DNA of 64,000 bases from Mycoplasmopsis cynos (GTDB lineage Bacteria; Bacillota_I; Bacilli_A; Mycoplasmatales; Metamycoplasmataceae): the NCBI RefSeq assembly GCF_900660545.1, contig NZ_LR214986.1, positions 806,001 through 870,000 on the forward strand. Reading direction: 5' to 3'. The position numbers and the translations under genes are program-made. Below the pieces are notes generated by a model. That model worked only from the letters and a program-made list of their open reading frames with translations. It was not told where the DNA came from and ran no database searches. Below, in pieces: positions 10,195-19,932 of the stretch. How positions within the stretch are numbered: the stretch's first letter is position 1; each line of letters opens with the position of its first letter.

Positions 10195-10269
10195 TGGCTG
10201 CCCCAGTTAGATTCGAACTAACGCGTGTCGGAACCAAAACCCGATGCCTTACCGCTTGGCTATGGGGCA
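10195..10269 (-). tRNA. tRNA-Gln(UUG)
   Basis: Acceptor TGCCCCA/TGGGGCA, anticodon stem TCGGG/TCCGA with loop TTTTGGT, discriminator G, CCA encoded. Confidence 0.93.
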
Positions 10270-10274
10270 AAAAA

Positions 10275-10358
10275 TGGTGGGGGGGGAGGGATTCGAACCC
10301 CCGAATCCTAAGAAAGTGGGTTACAGCCACCCGCATTTGGCCGCTTTGCTACCCCCCC
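10275..10358 (-). tRNA. tRNA-Tyr(GUA)
   Basis: Seven-G acceptor strand paired with seven Cs, loop CTGTAAC giving GUA, long variable arm typical of tRNA-Tyr, CCA encoded at 10275-10277. Five bases separate it from tRNA-Gln; the two are co-transcribed. Confidence 0.92.
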
Positions 10359-10562
10359 ATTTTTTGATTGCTATAATATTATACATAAAAACAAAAAAAA
10401 TAAAGAAAATAATATTTAAATTTTTATAAAAATTTTCCTTTAATTTTTAAGTATAAAAAATATATTTATGCATTGTATAACATATATTTATTTTTAAATT
10501 TTAAATATTTTAATATAATAAATATGATTTTTCAACATAAAGAAAAAGGGAGGTCATAAAAA

Positions 10563-10823
10563 ATGGCTAATATCAAATCAAAAGTGAAAAGCATTGTTAA
10601 AATGGAACAAGCACGTCAAAAAAATGCTGCTATGAAATCACGTGTTAAAACAGCAATTCGTAAAGCAAGAGAAGCTGTGCTAGCAAAAAGTGAAAATGCA
10701 AATAGTTTAATTGCACAAGCACACAAAATAATTGCAAAAGCAGTCTCAAAAGGCGTTTTCCATACAAACAAAGGTGCTAGAAAACACTCACGTTTAGATA
10801 TGTTTGTAAATAAAGCAAAATAA
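10563..10823 (+). CDS. rpsT: 30S ribosomal protein S20
   Basis: 86-aa basic protein that binds 16S rRNA. It begins MANIKSKVKSI and contains KSRVKTAIRKAREAV and the conserved HTNKGARKHSRL block. A strong GGGAGG ribosome site precedes ATG. It is monocistronic with a strong terminator. Confidence 0.96.
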   Translation: MANIKSKVKSIVKMEQARQKNAAMKSRVKTAIRKAREAVLAKSENANSLIAQAHKIIAKAVSKGVFHTNKGARKHSRLDMFVNKAK

Positions 10824-10843
10824 GTTTATAAACATACATTTTC

Positions 10844-10895
10844 AAGTAGGCAAATAATTTTTGATGTTTTATCCAAAATTATTTGCCTACTTTTT
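10844..10895 (+). terminator. rpsT terminator
   Basis: Stem of about 18 bp, AAGTAGGCAAATAATTTT paired with its complement, followed by Ts. Confidence 0.9.
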
Positions 10896-10953
10896 AATAA
10901 AAAATAAAATATTGCTTTTCAAATTAATTAAAATACAATAAAATTTATTCATT

Positions 10954-11937
10954 ATGTATGAAAGTAAATTAAATATTAAACAAACTCAAAAAGCAATTCA
11001 AGACCTAAAAAAATTCTTTCAGAAAAGCTTACAAAAATCGCTAAATTTAACAAGAGCTACAGCTCCACTATTTGTTGAAACTAAAACTGGCCTTAATGAT
11101 GGATTAAACGGGGAAAAACCTGTTACCTTTAATCCGAAAAACGATAATTTTATCAACCTTGAAATTGTTCATTCATTAGCAAAATGAAAGAGAAATGCAT
11201 TAAAAGAATATCATTATGAAGTGGGTGAAGGAATTTATACTGATATGAACGCAATTAGACGTGAAGAAGATTTGGATAATACTCATTCATATTATGTTGA
11301 TCAATGAGACTGAGAAAAAATTATTTCAAAAGATCAAAGAAATATTGATTTTCTTAAAGAAACAGTAAATAAAATATACAATTCTATCTATCAAACTAAA
11401 TTAATGCTTATAGAGCAATATCCAATACTAAAAAATAATTTAGTCAAAAATGTTTTTTTTATTTCATCTCAGGAATTAGAAGACTTATATCCAAATTTAA
11501 CTCTTTCAGAACGTGAAAATAAAATAGCAAAAGAAAAAGGTGCAGTTTTCATATATCAAATTGGTCACAAATTAAAGTCAGGATTAATTCACTCGTTAAG
11601 GGCATTTGACTATGATGACTGGAATTTAAATGGTGATTTAATTGTTTATTCAAATATCTTAAATAAAGCATTAGAACTTTCATCAATGGGTATTAGAGTT
11701 GATGAAAAATCGATTCTAAAACAAACAAAATTAAGTTACCAAGAAATTTATAAACTTTCTCCATATCATAAAGCACTTTTGGATTCAAAACTTCCATTAA
11801 CAATTGGTGGCGGTATTGGTCAAAGTAGACTAAGTATGTTTTTACTTGAAAAAATACATATTGGTGAAGTTCAAGCAAGTTATTGACCAAAAGAGTATCG
11901 TGATGAATTAGAAAAAGAAGGTATTAAACTTTTATAA
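10954..11937 (+). CDS. asnA: Aspartate-ammonia ligase (asparagine synthetase A)
   Basis: ATP-dependent amidation of aspartate to asparagine, 327 aa, the usual AsnA length. Recognisable blocks are the substrate region [40 protein letters not shown], and the C-terminal [16 protein letters not shown] class-II-synthetase-like motif 3. Four TGA codons encode Trp. No Shine-Dalgarno is seen before the ATG. It stands alone with its own terminator. Confidence 0.95.
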
Positions 11938-11959
11938 TTCCATTTTATTTTTATACTAG

Positions 11960-11995
11960 CAAAAATAGTTAAAATTCTATTTTTGTTTTTTTTTA
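11960..11995 (+). terminator. asnA terminator
   Basis: Nine-bp stem CAAAAATAG/CTATTTTTG followed by eight or more Ts. Confidence 0.85.
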
Positions 11996-12013
11996 TAATT
12001 TTTTAATTTGTAT

Positions 12014-12031
12014 TTATTATTATTATTATTA
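12014..12031 (+). repeat. TTA trinucleotide repeat, six units
   Basis: Six consecutive TTA units about 100 bp upstream of the decayed lipoprotein frame. Confidence 0.85.
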
Positions 12032-12114
12032 TTTATTATCCAATGACTTTTTTAAGAAATATTGTTATATAAAATAATCATTTGAAACTTATTTTAATGT
12101 ATTTTAATATCATT

Positions 12115-12675
12115 TTAATAGATAGATTATTTGTAATTTTTTAAGTATTTTACCTATATGTACTACGCCAGTTGTGGTGACTTCTTGTTTAGTTTTAGGA
12201 GGAAATTCAGAAATGCAAAAAAAAAAAAAAAAAAAAAATCAAATAAGTCCTAAAAATTCTAATAAGGTTAACAAAAATAAACAAGAGAAAATTAAAAATC
12301 CTAACAAATCAGATAAATCAAATATGTAAGATCAAGCAAATCCTAATGGGTCAAATGAATTAGAAGAAAACCGAAAAAATTCTAATAAATCTACAAATGA
12401 TTCATTAGCAATGAATACCAAACAATGTAAAAATAAAAGAAGGAGATTTTTTAATTTTTACTAAAAGTTCTGAAAATAGCAAATAACAATTGAACTAAAA
12501 ATACTAAAATGTATATAAAGATATTGATGTAACATCAAAAATTATAGTTAATGTTATTTAAAAAAATACATTAGATTTTGAATTTAATATTGATGAAAAA
12601 ATGACGCCTAATTTAAAAATTCAATTGGTAAAAATTTTAGAATTATTAATTCGTGATGTTGAAGTTCAACTTTAA
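12115..12675 (+). pseudogene. Decayed lipoprotein gene with intragenic A22 tract
   Basis: One frame reads FLSILPI..TTPVVVTSCLVLGGNSE, a lipoprotein signal with lipobox VTSC, but lacks an in-frame initiator and is preceded by TAG. It continues through ATG at 12213 and 22 As (12217-12238) into a Lys/Asn-rich stretch ending at TAA near 12328. Matching Asn/Lys-rich coding texture resumes in frame (DQANPNGSNELEE) and later in shifted frames up to LEIRDVEVQL-like sequence before 12675. Multiple stops show decay. AGGAGG sits 10 bases before ATG 12213, so a 38-codon remnant could still be translated. Parent family not recognised. Confidence 0.6.
12217..12238 (+). repeat. A22 homopolymer
   Basis: 22 As within the decayed lipoprotein reading frame; a length change would shift the frame. 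Confidence 0.9.
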
Positions 12676-12692
12676 TTTATTAAGTTAAATAG

Positions 12693-12723
12693 AATAAAAA
12701 ACATTAACATTTATAATGTTAAT
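12693..12723 (-). terminator. Terminator of the rimP-apt operon
   Basis: Stem ATTAACATT/AATGTTAAT followed by Ts on the minus strand, downstream of apt. Confidence 0.8.
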
Positions 12724-12751
12724 ATTTTTAAATTATTTAAATCACTAATTA

Positions 12752-13261
12752 TTAAACTTTTATTAATGAAATAGTTTGTATATCTTTATTAAATAGTTTT
12801 CTGCCATTTAGATCTTTAAGTTCTAAAAGCACAATTACTTTAATAACCTTAACTCCTTGTGATTCTAATAATTTTATGATTGCGTTAGTAGTTCCACCGG
12901 TCGCTAAAACATCATCAACAATGGCTGCTGTTTGTCCTTGTTTGACAAAACCTTTTTGAATTTCTAAAACATTCGAACCATATTCCAAATCATATGACAT
13001 AGAGATTACTTCACCAGGTAATTTATGTGGTTTTCTAACCATAATAAATGGTTTTTTTAAAATAGCTGCTGCTGGGGTCCCAAATAAAAAACCTCTGGCA
13101 TCTGGTCCAACAATAATATCAACATCTCCTGCATATTCTGCAATTTTATTAATTGTATAATTTAAAGCTTCTCCATTTGCTAAAAGCGGCGAAATATCTT
13201 TAAACATTATTCCGGGTCTTGGAAAATCTTTAACATCTCTAATATATTTTTCTATATTCAT
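12752..13261 (-). CDS. apt: Adenine phosphoribosyltransferase
   Basis: Purine salvage enzyme converting adenine and PRPP to AMP, 169 aa. The start MNIEKYIRDVKDFPRPGIMF is typical, and the PRPP-binding loop reads AAIVDDVLATGGT. It begins nine bases after the infB stop codon, so it is the last gene of the rimP-nusA-ylxR-infB transcript, followed by a terminator. Confidence 0.95.
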   Translation of the reverse strand: MNIEKYIRDVKDFPRPGIMFKDISPLLANGEALNYTINKIAEYAGDVDIIVGPDARGFLFGTPAAAILKKPFIMVRKPHKLPGEVISMSYDLEYGSNVLEIQKGFVKQGQTAAIVDDVLATGGTTNAIIKLLESQGVKVIKVIVLLELKDLNGRKLFNKDIQTISLIKV

Positions 13262-13270
13262 TTTGTTCCC

Positions 13271-15076
13271 TTAATTTATTCTTACATCCTCAAAAAACTC
13301 TAATACATCATCTAATGCAATATCATTGAAATTTTTAATATGAGTACCAAATTCTTTTCCTTTTGCAACTTCTTTAACATCATTTAATTCACGGCGAAGG
13401 CTCTCTATAACCCCTTCATAAATTAATTTTCCTTTTCTATAAACTTTTACTTTTGATCTTTCTTTAACTACACCAGAATCTTGTAGACATCCAGCGATCT
13501 TACCGACTTTAGAATAAAAGAAAACTTTAATAATATGAGCCTCGCCTATTTTTCTTTCTTCATAAATTGGAGTTTTTTCACCTTCTAAAAAATTATTACA
13601 ATCTTCCACAATTTTATAAATAACTGTATGTTCAATAATACTAATACCAAGGTTAGTTGCGTTTTGCTTTATTGTACTTGGTGTTTTGAGGTTAAAAACA
13701 AAAATAATTGCATTCGATGCCTGAGCTAGTAATATATCACTACCATTAATATGTCCAACACTTGAAGATATAACTTTAATTATTGCATCAGAATTCATTA
13801 AATTATTGATTTGTCCCTTAATTGCTTCATTTGTACCATGAACATCACTTTTAATAATAATATTAATAATTTTCTTACCGTCTGATTCAGTAGCCTTAAG
13901 ATTTTTATCATATAGAAGATTCATTTTGTCAGTAATTGCCTTATCATTAGCCAATTTCTTAGCAAATTTTTCATCATTAAATCCAATAAATTTATCTCCT
14001 GCATCAGGGGCGTAATTTAATCCGGTTATAATACCAGGACATCCAGGAAGAACTTTCTCAATTTTATTACCTAATGAATCGGTTAAACTTCTAATTCTTC
14101 CGTATTTTGAACCAGCAACAATGAAATCACCTTTCATTAAGGTACCATTTTCAACAATGATTGTTGATACCGCTCCAGTTCCTTTATCAATTCGAGACTC
14201 AATAACTGTACCAATTGGATATCTATTTGGGTTTGCTTTTAGATCTAATATTTCAGCTAATAACATAATAGCATCAAATAAATCAGTAATTCCTTGACTA
14301 TTTATTGCTGAACCATATACAATCTGGGCATCACCTCCATATTCTTCAATAACAACACCAGCCTCTGCTAATTCACCTTTTATTCTATCGAGATCTTTAT
14401 TAGGTTTATCCATTTTATTAACAAAAACAATAATTGGAACATCAGCAGCTTTTGCATGAACAATGGCTTCTTTTGTTTGTGGCATAACTCCATCGTCAGC
14501 TGCGACAACTAAAATAATAATATCAGTAACTTTCGCACCTCTAGCACGCATTTTTGTAAATGCCTCATGTCCAGGGGTATCTAAAAATGTGATCTTACTA
14601 TTCTTATGTGTAATTTGATATGCACCAGTATGTTGAGTGATTCCGCTTGATTCAGTCAATGCAATATTTGAATTTCTTATTTTATCAATTAAAGTTGTTT
14701 TTCCATGATCTACGTGTCCCATAACTGTAATAATCGGACACCTCTTAACCAAGTCATTTTCATTATCTTCAAAATACACTTCTTCAAGGAAATTTGAACC
14801 ATCTACATTTGTTTCCTTTTTAAAATCATATCCATTTTCTATACATATTTCAGCAATTTCTTCTTCATCTAAAATGTGGTTTAAATTATACATTTTACCT
14901 TTTAAAAAGAATTTTTTAATAATGTCATTAGCATTAATTTTTGTTAGTTGTGAAAAATCATTAATCGACATTTTACTTGTAAAAACAAATATCCCGTCTT
15001 TTAGTTCTGTTTTTGTCGTTTGTAATTGATTTTTAACATCGCTAACATTACTTAATCTTGATGTTTTTTTGCTCAT
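13271..15076 (-). CDS. infB: Translation initiation factor IF-2
   Basis: GTPase that brings fMet-tRNA to the 30S subunit. It is 601 aa, a short mycoplasma-type IF-2 with a reduced N-terminal region. The GTPase motifs are [10 protein letters not shown] (G1), DTPGHEAF (G3) and NKMDKP (G4), followed by the domain II-IV regions. Its ATG lies inside the 3' end of ylxR, which overlaps it by 25 bases, indicating translational coupling. Confidence 0.97.
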   Translation of the reverse strand: MSKKTSRLSNVSDVKNQLQTTKTELKDGIFVFTSKMSINDFSQLTKINANDIIKKFFLKGKMYNLNHILDEEEIAEICIENGYDFKKETNVDGSNFLEEVYFEDNENDLVKRCPIITVMGHVDHGKTTLIDKIRNSNIALTESSGITQHTGAYQITHKNSKITFLDTPGHEAFTKMRARGAKVTDIIILVVAADDGVMPQTKEAIVHAKAADVPIIVFVNKMDKPNKDLDRIKGELAEAGVVIEEYGGDAQIVYGSAINSQGITDLFDAIMLLAEILDLKANPNRYPIGTVIESRIDKGTGAVSTIIVENGTLMKGDFIVAGSKYGRIRSLTDSLGNKIEKVLPGCPGIITGLNYAPDAGDKFIGFNDEKFAKKLANDKAITDKMNLLYDKNLKATESDGKKIINIIIKSDVHGTNEAIKGQINNLMNSDAIIKVISSSVGHINGSDILLAQASNAIIFVFNLKTPSTIKQNATNLGISIIEHTVIYKIVEDCNNFLEGEKTPIYEERKIGEAHIIKVFFYSKVGKIAGCLQDSGVVKERSKVKVYRKGKLIYEGVIESLRRELNDVKEVAKGKEFGTHIKNFNDIALDDVLEFFEDVRIN

Positions 15077-15345
15077 AGTTTCTCCTCTAACTCTGGTTCG
15101 AGTTTTAAATATAATTCAAAGGTAAAATTAGTCTTAAATATTCTATTTAATGCTCTTGTTTTTTTTATTTTCTCTCAATTTTGTTTTTCTGGTACAAAGT
15201 ATGCACCTCTACCATTCATATTTTTATCTCAATCAATTTTTAATATATTTGTTGCCTTTTTATAATCAAATCGTATAAGTTTGGAAATTTCAATTATCTG
15301 ATTTGTAATTATGCATTTTCGTTTTAAAGAATTAATTTCATTCAT
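15052..15345 (-). CDS. ylxR: YlxR-family protein (DUF448)
   Basis: 97-aa small nucleic-acid-binding-type protein of the nusA-infB operon. It is fully visible only when three TGA codons are read as Trp. The conserved GRGAYFVP motif near residue 50 identifies the family, and RKCIITNQ matches the usual RxCvvt start. It overlaps nusA by 14 bases at its start and infB by 25 bases at its end, because the TGA at its apparent end is Trp and the true stop lies inside infB. Confidence 0.88.
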
Positions 15346-17068
15346 CTTCATCAAATTCACTTAAATCAATATCGCCATCTAGTCCATAATTAGCTAAATC
15401 ATTATCGACTTTGAAATCTTTAATTTTCTTATATTCTTTAATTATTGTTTTTTCCTTTTTAGTTGATTCATTATCGTTTCTGTTATTAGTAGGTTTTTCT
15501 TCAACCTCATTATAGTTTTCAAATTCTTCATCACCAGCAACAAACTCAGGATCAAACATTTCATTTAAATTATCAATAAAATCATATTTATTATTTATTT
15601 CGTGTTCTAATGAATTATTTACTTCCTCAAATATATTATCAATGTCTTTTAAATTAGGTTCATTATCTATAGGAGTTTTTGGTTGTTTATTTAAAATAGT
15701 TTTTGGTTTTATTTCTACCTTATTTTGCTCATCTTGTGAAATTAATGCTGCCAAATCATCATTAAGATTACTTAAAGCCTTTTCTAATTCAAAACTATCA
15801 AGAAATTTAGCTGCATTAGCTCTTCTAATACTTTTTGGCTGAGTCTTTTTAAATAATGGTTTTTCATAATTTGAATGTTTAACCATTGTTTCAAGATACT
15901 TTTTATTATATGGCAATTTCTTTTCATCTGCTTTTGTAATTCCGACAACCTCAAGATTAATATTTGTAATTCTTGAAGCTAACTCAACATTAATCCCGCC
16001 TTTTCCGATTGCTTTTGTAACATCTTCATCTTTAACAATAATAAATGCCTTTTCAAGATTTTTAGTTATTAAAACATCAACCGGTTTAATTGGAGAAATA
16101 GCATTTTTAATAAATTCTTTTTTGTTATCAGAATATCTAATTACATCAAGTGATTCACTTACTCTTTGTGAAGCAGCTAAAATTCTTTTTGCACCCTCAC
16201 CAAAAATTGAACCAATAATATCAAAATTAAACTCTTTTGTCGGATTAGGTCTAACAGCTACTTTCGTTCTATTTCCAGCATCTCTTTCAATTTTTACAAT
16301 TTCAATATCATTATTTTCGATTTCATAAATTTCCTCTGTCAATGCTTTTCTAACCTCATTTGGATCAATCATAGAAACTTCTAATGAAAAAGTACTCTTT
16401 TCAAGATTAATTTTTTCTAGTGTTACTTCGACTTTTGAACCTGGATTTATTTTTTTACTTTTATTTATCTTATTTTTAGGTAAAAAAGCTCTAAACTGTT
16501 CTCCATCATAAAATAATTCAACATCATAGCCAAACTTCATAGCTGTATTTATTTCTGCAATAAAATTTTGACCGATTTTATCTTGAAATAACGAATTTAC
16601 TCTAGTATGTTCGGCATTTTTTATTTCTATTTTTACACCATTTAAAATTGCCGCTTTAGACTTGAAGGGTAAATCGTTAAAGAAAAATTCAATCACAATT
16701 TCACTACCATCTTTATATTTTAATTTATCTTTAGTAGGTAAATCAGAAATTTTAGCATAAATAAATTTTTGAATTTCAGAATTATCACCTTCTTTAAGAA
16801 TCATATCAACTGTTTCATCAGAAATAGCTTGACCTTTAATATTTAATAATTTAGCAATTTTATTTTGATCATCATAAATAATTTCAATCATTGCATCAGG
16901 GTCAAAAGTCTTATTAATAACTTTTTGAATTTCTAATTTAAAAATATCAATAATGGTTTCTTTTGGAAGTTTTTTGCTTTCTGAATAAGCTTTAATTGTT
17001 TGGTAAAAGATTGCTTGTTCTGAGTTTTCAATATTTTGATCTTTTATTATTTCTTCTTTTTTTCTCAC
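15332..17068 (-). CDS. nusA: Transcription elongation/termination factor NusA
   Basis: RNA polymerase-binding factor with N-terminal, S1 and two KH domains, 578 aa. KH motifs are seen in KAIGKGGINVELASRITN and the preceding RVSESLDVIRYSDN block. The C-terminal 150 residues are acidic and Asn-rich, ending DEFDEDEWN rather than carrying an AR2 repeat. The start is GTG at 17068 with AAGGA upstream. The final TGA is Trp, so the stop is TAA at 15332-15334, overlapping ylxR. Confidence 0.93.
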
Positions 17069-17082
17069 AATATTTCCATCCT

Positions 17083-17511
17083 TTAAAATTTTATATACTT
17101 CTCTATTTTTTTTATTTCTGATTTAGGAATAAGAATTTTTCTTATATTCCCTTTTTGGTTTCATAAAAATTTTATTTCATCATTTAAATTTTCAAGTATT
17201 TTAGCTATTATAAATTCATTGCCATTAAAACTTTTAGAAAATGTCACTTTAACATCATTATTAATAAAATCGCCAATTTGTTCAAATCTTATTTCTAGAT
17301 CTTCGCCTTTTGATAAAACCTCTAAAGTATATTCATCATTAAATCATTCTTGAGTATCAAGAAAATCGCTAATTTTTCGCGAAATATCTTCAACATCATT
17401 TAGATCAGTATAATTCACCACAACCTCAAACGTATTTCCAAATGAATTTGTTAATTTCGCAGAAATTATTACATTCCCAAAATGATCAATTAACATTTTT
17501 TTATAGTCCAT
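17083..17511 (-). CDS. rimP: Ribosome maturation factor RimP
   Basis: 142-aa factor for 30S maturation, first gene of the operon. Sequence features match RimP: VVVNYTDLNDVEDISRKISDFLD, then YTLEVLSKGEDLEIR (the usual YxLEVSSPGl site is altered to LSKG). ATG at 17511 follows GGGAG by five bases. It ends 15 bases before the nusA GTG. Confidence 0.87.
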
Positions 17512-17975
17512 AAAAACTCCCTAAAAATAGGAAAGAGTTGCACGTATGCAACTCTTAGCCTTTGTACTTACATATTTTATACACTAATTATTAAAATACA
17601 TATGAAATTATACACTAGTTCAAAAGATTTTTGAAAGAAATATTTTCGTTTTTTAGTTGGTGCTAATTTAGGCATTCAAGCCTATATTATAGATGTTTAC
17701 ATAAAACTAATTGTTTAAAAATATAAAAACATCTATTTTTATAAAATATTTCTATCAAAGTAGTTTTAACAAAATGAATAATTCCATTTTTTTGGTTAAA
17801 TTGATCTAACAGAAGATAAAATACTAATATTTTCATTGAAAAGTAAATTAACAATTCAAAAAAATGCAATATTTCATCAAAAATTAACAAATTAACCAAA
17901 TATGTATTTGTATTATTATAAACTTTTTATTGGAAAGTAATATAATATTTATATAATTTTTTTAAGGACAATTTT
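17512..17975. other. Divergent spacer between rimP operon and crr
   Basis: No convincing gene. It holds a strong 10-bp hairpin AAGAGTTGCA/TGCAACTCTT at 17533-17556 in the rimP leader, and a looser pair TAGATGTTT/AAACATCTA around 17690-17737. A 70-codon minus-strand frame at 17687-17899 has no ribosome site and looks spurious. Promoters for both flanking units should lie here. Confidence 0.55.
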
Positions 17976-18491
17976 ATGCGGTTTTTTAACTTATTTAAGA
18001 AAAATAAGGTTGAAGAATATGTTGAAATTTCACCAGTATATGAAGGAAAATTAAAAAGTCTTCAAGAGCTAAATGACCCAGCTTGTTTTTCTAGCGAAGC
18101 ATTGGGAAAAGGTTTTGCTATTGAATTTTCAAACGATGAAAATGAAGTCATCTTAAAAGCGCCTATTACTGGAAAAATCTCTGCAATATTCCCCACCAAA
18201 CATGCTTATGTATTTGAATCTCTTGATGAAGTAAAGGTTTTAGTCCACATCGGTTTAGACACTGTAAATTTAAAAGGTGAAGGTTTTGAATCATTGGTAA
18301 GCATTGAATCTATGGTAAAGAAAGGTGAACCATTTGCGAAAGTTAATTTAAAACTAATTCGTGAAAATAATCTAGTTTCAGATGCAATCGTAACAGTTCT
18401 ACCAGAAAGTAATGTGCATTCAATGGATATTGTTGATCTAAACGGCAGTTTTATTACAACCGATAATGTAGTTATTAGAGTAAAGAAGTAA
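17976..18491 (+). CDS. crr: PTS glucose-type IIA protein (EIIA-Glc)
   Basis: Cytoplasmic phosphocarrier that passes phosphate from HPr to a glucose-family IIB, 171 aa. The single IIA domain has both conserved histidines, His76 in PTKHAYVF and the phospho-acceptor His91 in VLVHIGLDTV. AAGGA lies upstream of ATG. It converges with metK; its terminator hairpin has been split from its T run by an IS30 insertion. Confidence 0.95.
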   Translation: MRFFNLFKKNKVEEYVEISPVYEGKLKSLQELNDPACFSSEALGKGFAIEFSNDENEVILKAPITGKISAIFPTKHAYVFESLDEVKVLVHIGLDTVNLKGEGFESLVSIESMVKKGEPFAKVNLKLIRENNLVSDAIVTVLPESNVHSMDIVDLNGSFITTDNVVIRVKK

Positions 18492-18504
18492 GCATTATAT
18501 AAAA

Positions 18505-18528
18505 AAGTTAACATTATTTTGTTAACTT
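18505..18528 (+). terminator. crr terminator stem, left copy of IS30 target duplication
   Basis: Inverted repeat AAGTTAAC/GTTAACTT with an 8-nt spacer. The 24 bases are repeated exactly at 19900-19923. The crr-side copy now runs into IS sequence and has no downstream T run. Confidence 0.85.
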
Positions 18529-18624
18529 CCCAAAATGCAAAGTCAAGTGCAACACTTATTTTGTATAAAAATAACAATCAAGAATTGTAAAAATGATTGT
18601 TATTTTTTTATTTAAAAAATTTAT

Positions 18625-19713
18625 TTATTTTATTTTTTTAAAAAATAAATTTCTACTTGTGTTTGAAGTTCTTTTTTTCTGATTATAAATATAAAGAGGT
18701 TCTTCCTTAGGTATTTCCTTTCAAGGTTCATCACTATAATTTAAATTAAAAAATAATTCATCAGCAGAGAAATAATTATGAATTTTTCTTGGCATATTGT
18801 TTATGGTCTTTTGAAGGTCATAAATTTCTTTTTCTGATATTTTGTTGAAATTTGTTCCTTTAGGAAACTCTCTTCTTACCAATCCATTAAAATTTTCATT
18901 TAGTCCTCTTTGGAAGGAAGCATAAGGATCAGCTTGATAAATTGGTATGTTTAACCTATAGCCAATATAAAATAAAGCTTTAAATTCAAATCCATTATTA
19001 GTAGTTATTGATTTAACATTTAGTTTGTAAATTTTAATATATTCCCAAAGCTTTAATATTAATTTCCATAGATTCTTGTTTTCTAATTTTATTATAAGTC
19101 CTCATCTTGTTTTTCTTTCAGTAAATGTTAATAAATGGGATGATAAACTACTTCTTTTTCCGACTATTAAGTCTATCTCTCAATGACCAAATTCATTCTC
19201 AAAATTTTTATTAAAACCCCTTGTCCATATAGGTTTTACTATTCTATTACCGACTAAAGTTTTGACAACATCATGTGTTTTTCTTCCTTTATTATATTTT
19301 CTTAAACGTTGTTTCGAATTCAATACTCATAGACCACTATTTATTCAATTAAATACTGTTCTTAAAGTAGGTATTTTAAATTTGAAATGATGTTGAATAT
19401 AAAAATGAGTTAGATCTACTCCAAAATATTTTTTGTTAAATTTTAAAATAAATTGATTAGTAAATTCTTCATATTTATTTATATTATTAATGAGTTTAAT
19501 TTGTTCTTTTCACCTTATTCTATTTAAATGTTTGTTATGTGCTTCCATACCAATATAACCATTTTCAGTTGAATTATTTTTAATTTCTCTTAGTACTGAT
19601 GATTTTGTGTAACCTAAAATTTGAGAAATTTCAGAAATTGGAGTTTCAAACTTTTTAAGTAAAATTTCTAATTCAATTCTTTTTTCTAAGTTAAAATGTT
19701 TATAATTAATAAT
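18625..19713 (-). CDS. IS30-family transposase, second catalytic Asp apparently changed to Asn
   Basis: About 362 aa, open throughout with TGA as Trp. The N-terminal HTH is followed by the DDE core: first Asp in GHWEIDLIVG, the second motif reads TTNNGFEF where TTDNGxEF is expected, and the Glu motif is ADPYASFQRGLNENFNG. The Asp-to-Asn change would be one base (GAT to AAT) and may inactivate the enzyme. AGGAGG overlaps a GTG at 19719; an ATT at 19713, five bases downstream, is a better spaced start but unusual. Confidence 0.85.
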
Positions 19714-19731
19714 GAGCACCTCCTGAGTTTA

Positions 19732-19767
19732 TAAATTGGTGCTTTTTCTTTTTTAAAGCACCAATTT
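19732..19767 (-). other. IS30 leader hairpin 1
   Basis: Inverted repeat AAATTGGTGCTTT/AAAGCACCAATTT directly upstream of the transposase ribosome site; also kept in the deleted copy near 24902-24933. Confidence 0.75.
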
Positions 19768-19802
19768 AATTTTATATTTTATTAAGAAAAGAATAATAAA
19801 AT

Positions 19803-19860
19803 TTCCCCCCACCCAAACACATAAAAACAATTAAGTTTTTTTGTGTTTGGGTGGGGGGAA
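19803..19860 (-). terminator. IS30 GC-rich 19-bp hairpin upstream of transposase
   Basis: Perfect stem: TTCCCCCCACCCAAACACA (19803-19821) pairs with 19842-19860. It lies between metK read-through and the transposase gene, suited to blocking outside transcription. The remnant at 24810-24862 has two compensated pair changes. Confidence 0.8.
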
Positions 19861-19899
19861 TTTTTAATTAAGCTGTTGCACTTGACTTTGCAATTCAGC

Positions 19900-19923
19900 A
19901 AGTTAACATTATTTTGTTAACTT
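19900..19923 (-). terminator. metK terminator stem, right copy of IS30 target duplication
   Basis: Exact second copy of the 24-bp palindromic target. On the minus strand it follows metK but now leads into IS sequence rather than the original T run. Confidence 0.85.
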
Positions 19924-19932
19924 TTTTATTCC

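Larger units (their letters stand above)
18529..19899 (-). mobile_element. IS30-family insertion sequence (IS1630-like)
   Basis: About 1.37 kb bounded by inverted repeats sharing TGCAAAGTCAAGTGCAACA at both ends and flanked by an exact 24-bp direct repeat. It carries one transposase read leftwards and, upstream of it, two perfect hairpins. IS1630 of M. fermentans is known to insert at and duplicate inverted repeats, and this copy does the same with the crr/metK terminator. Confidence 0.9.

Noticed and set aside
17687-17899. 70-codon minus-strand ORF
   Set aside because: Hydrophobic low-complexity frame without ribosome site or TGA Trp codons; likely chance in AT-rich DNA.
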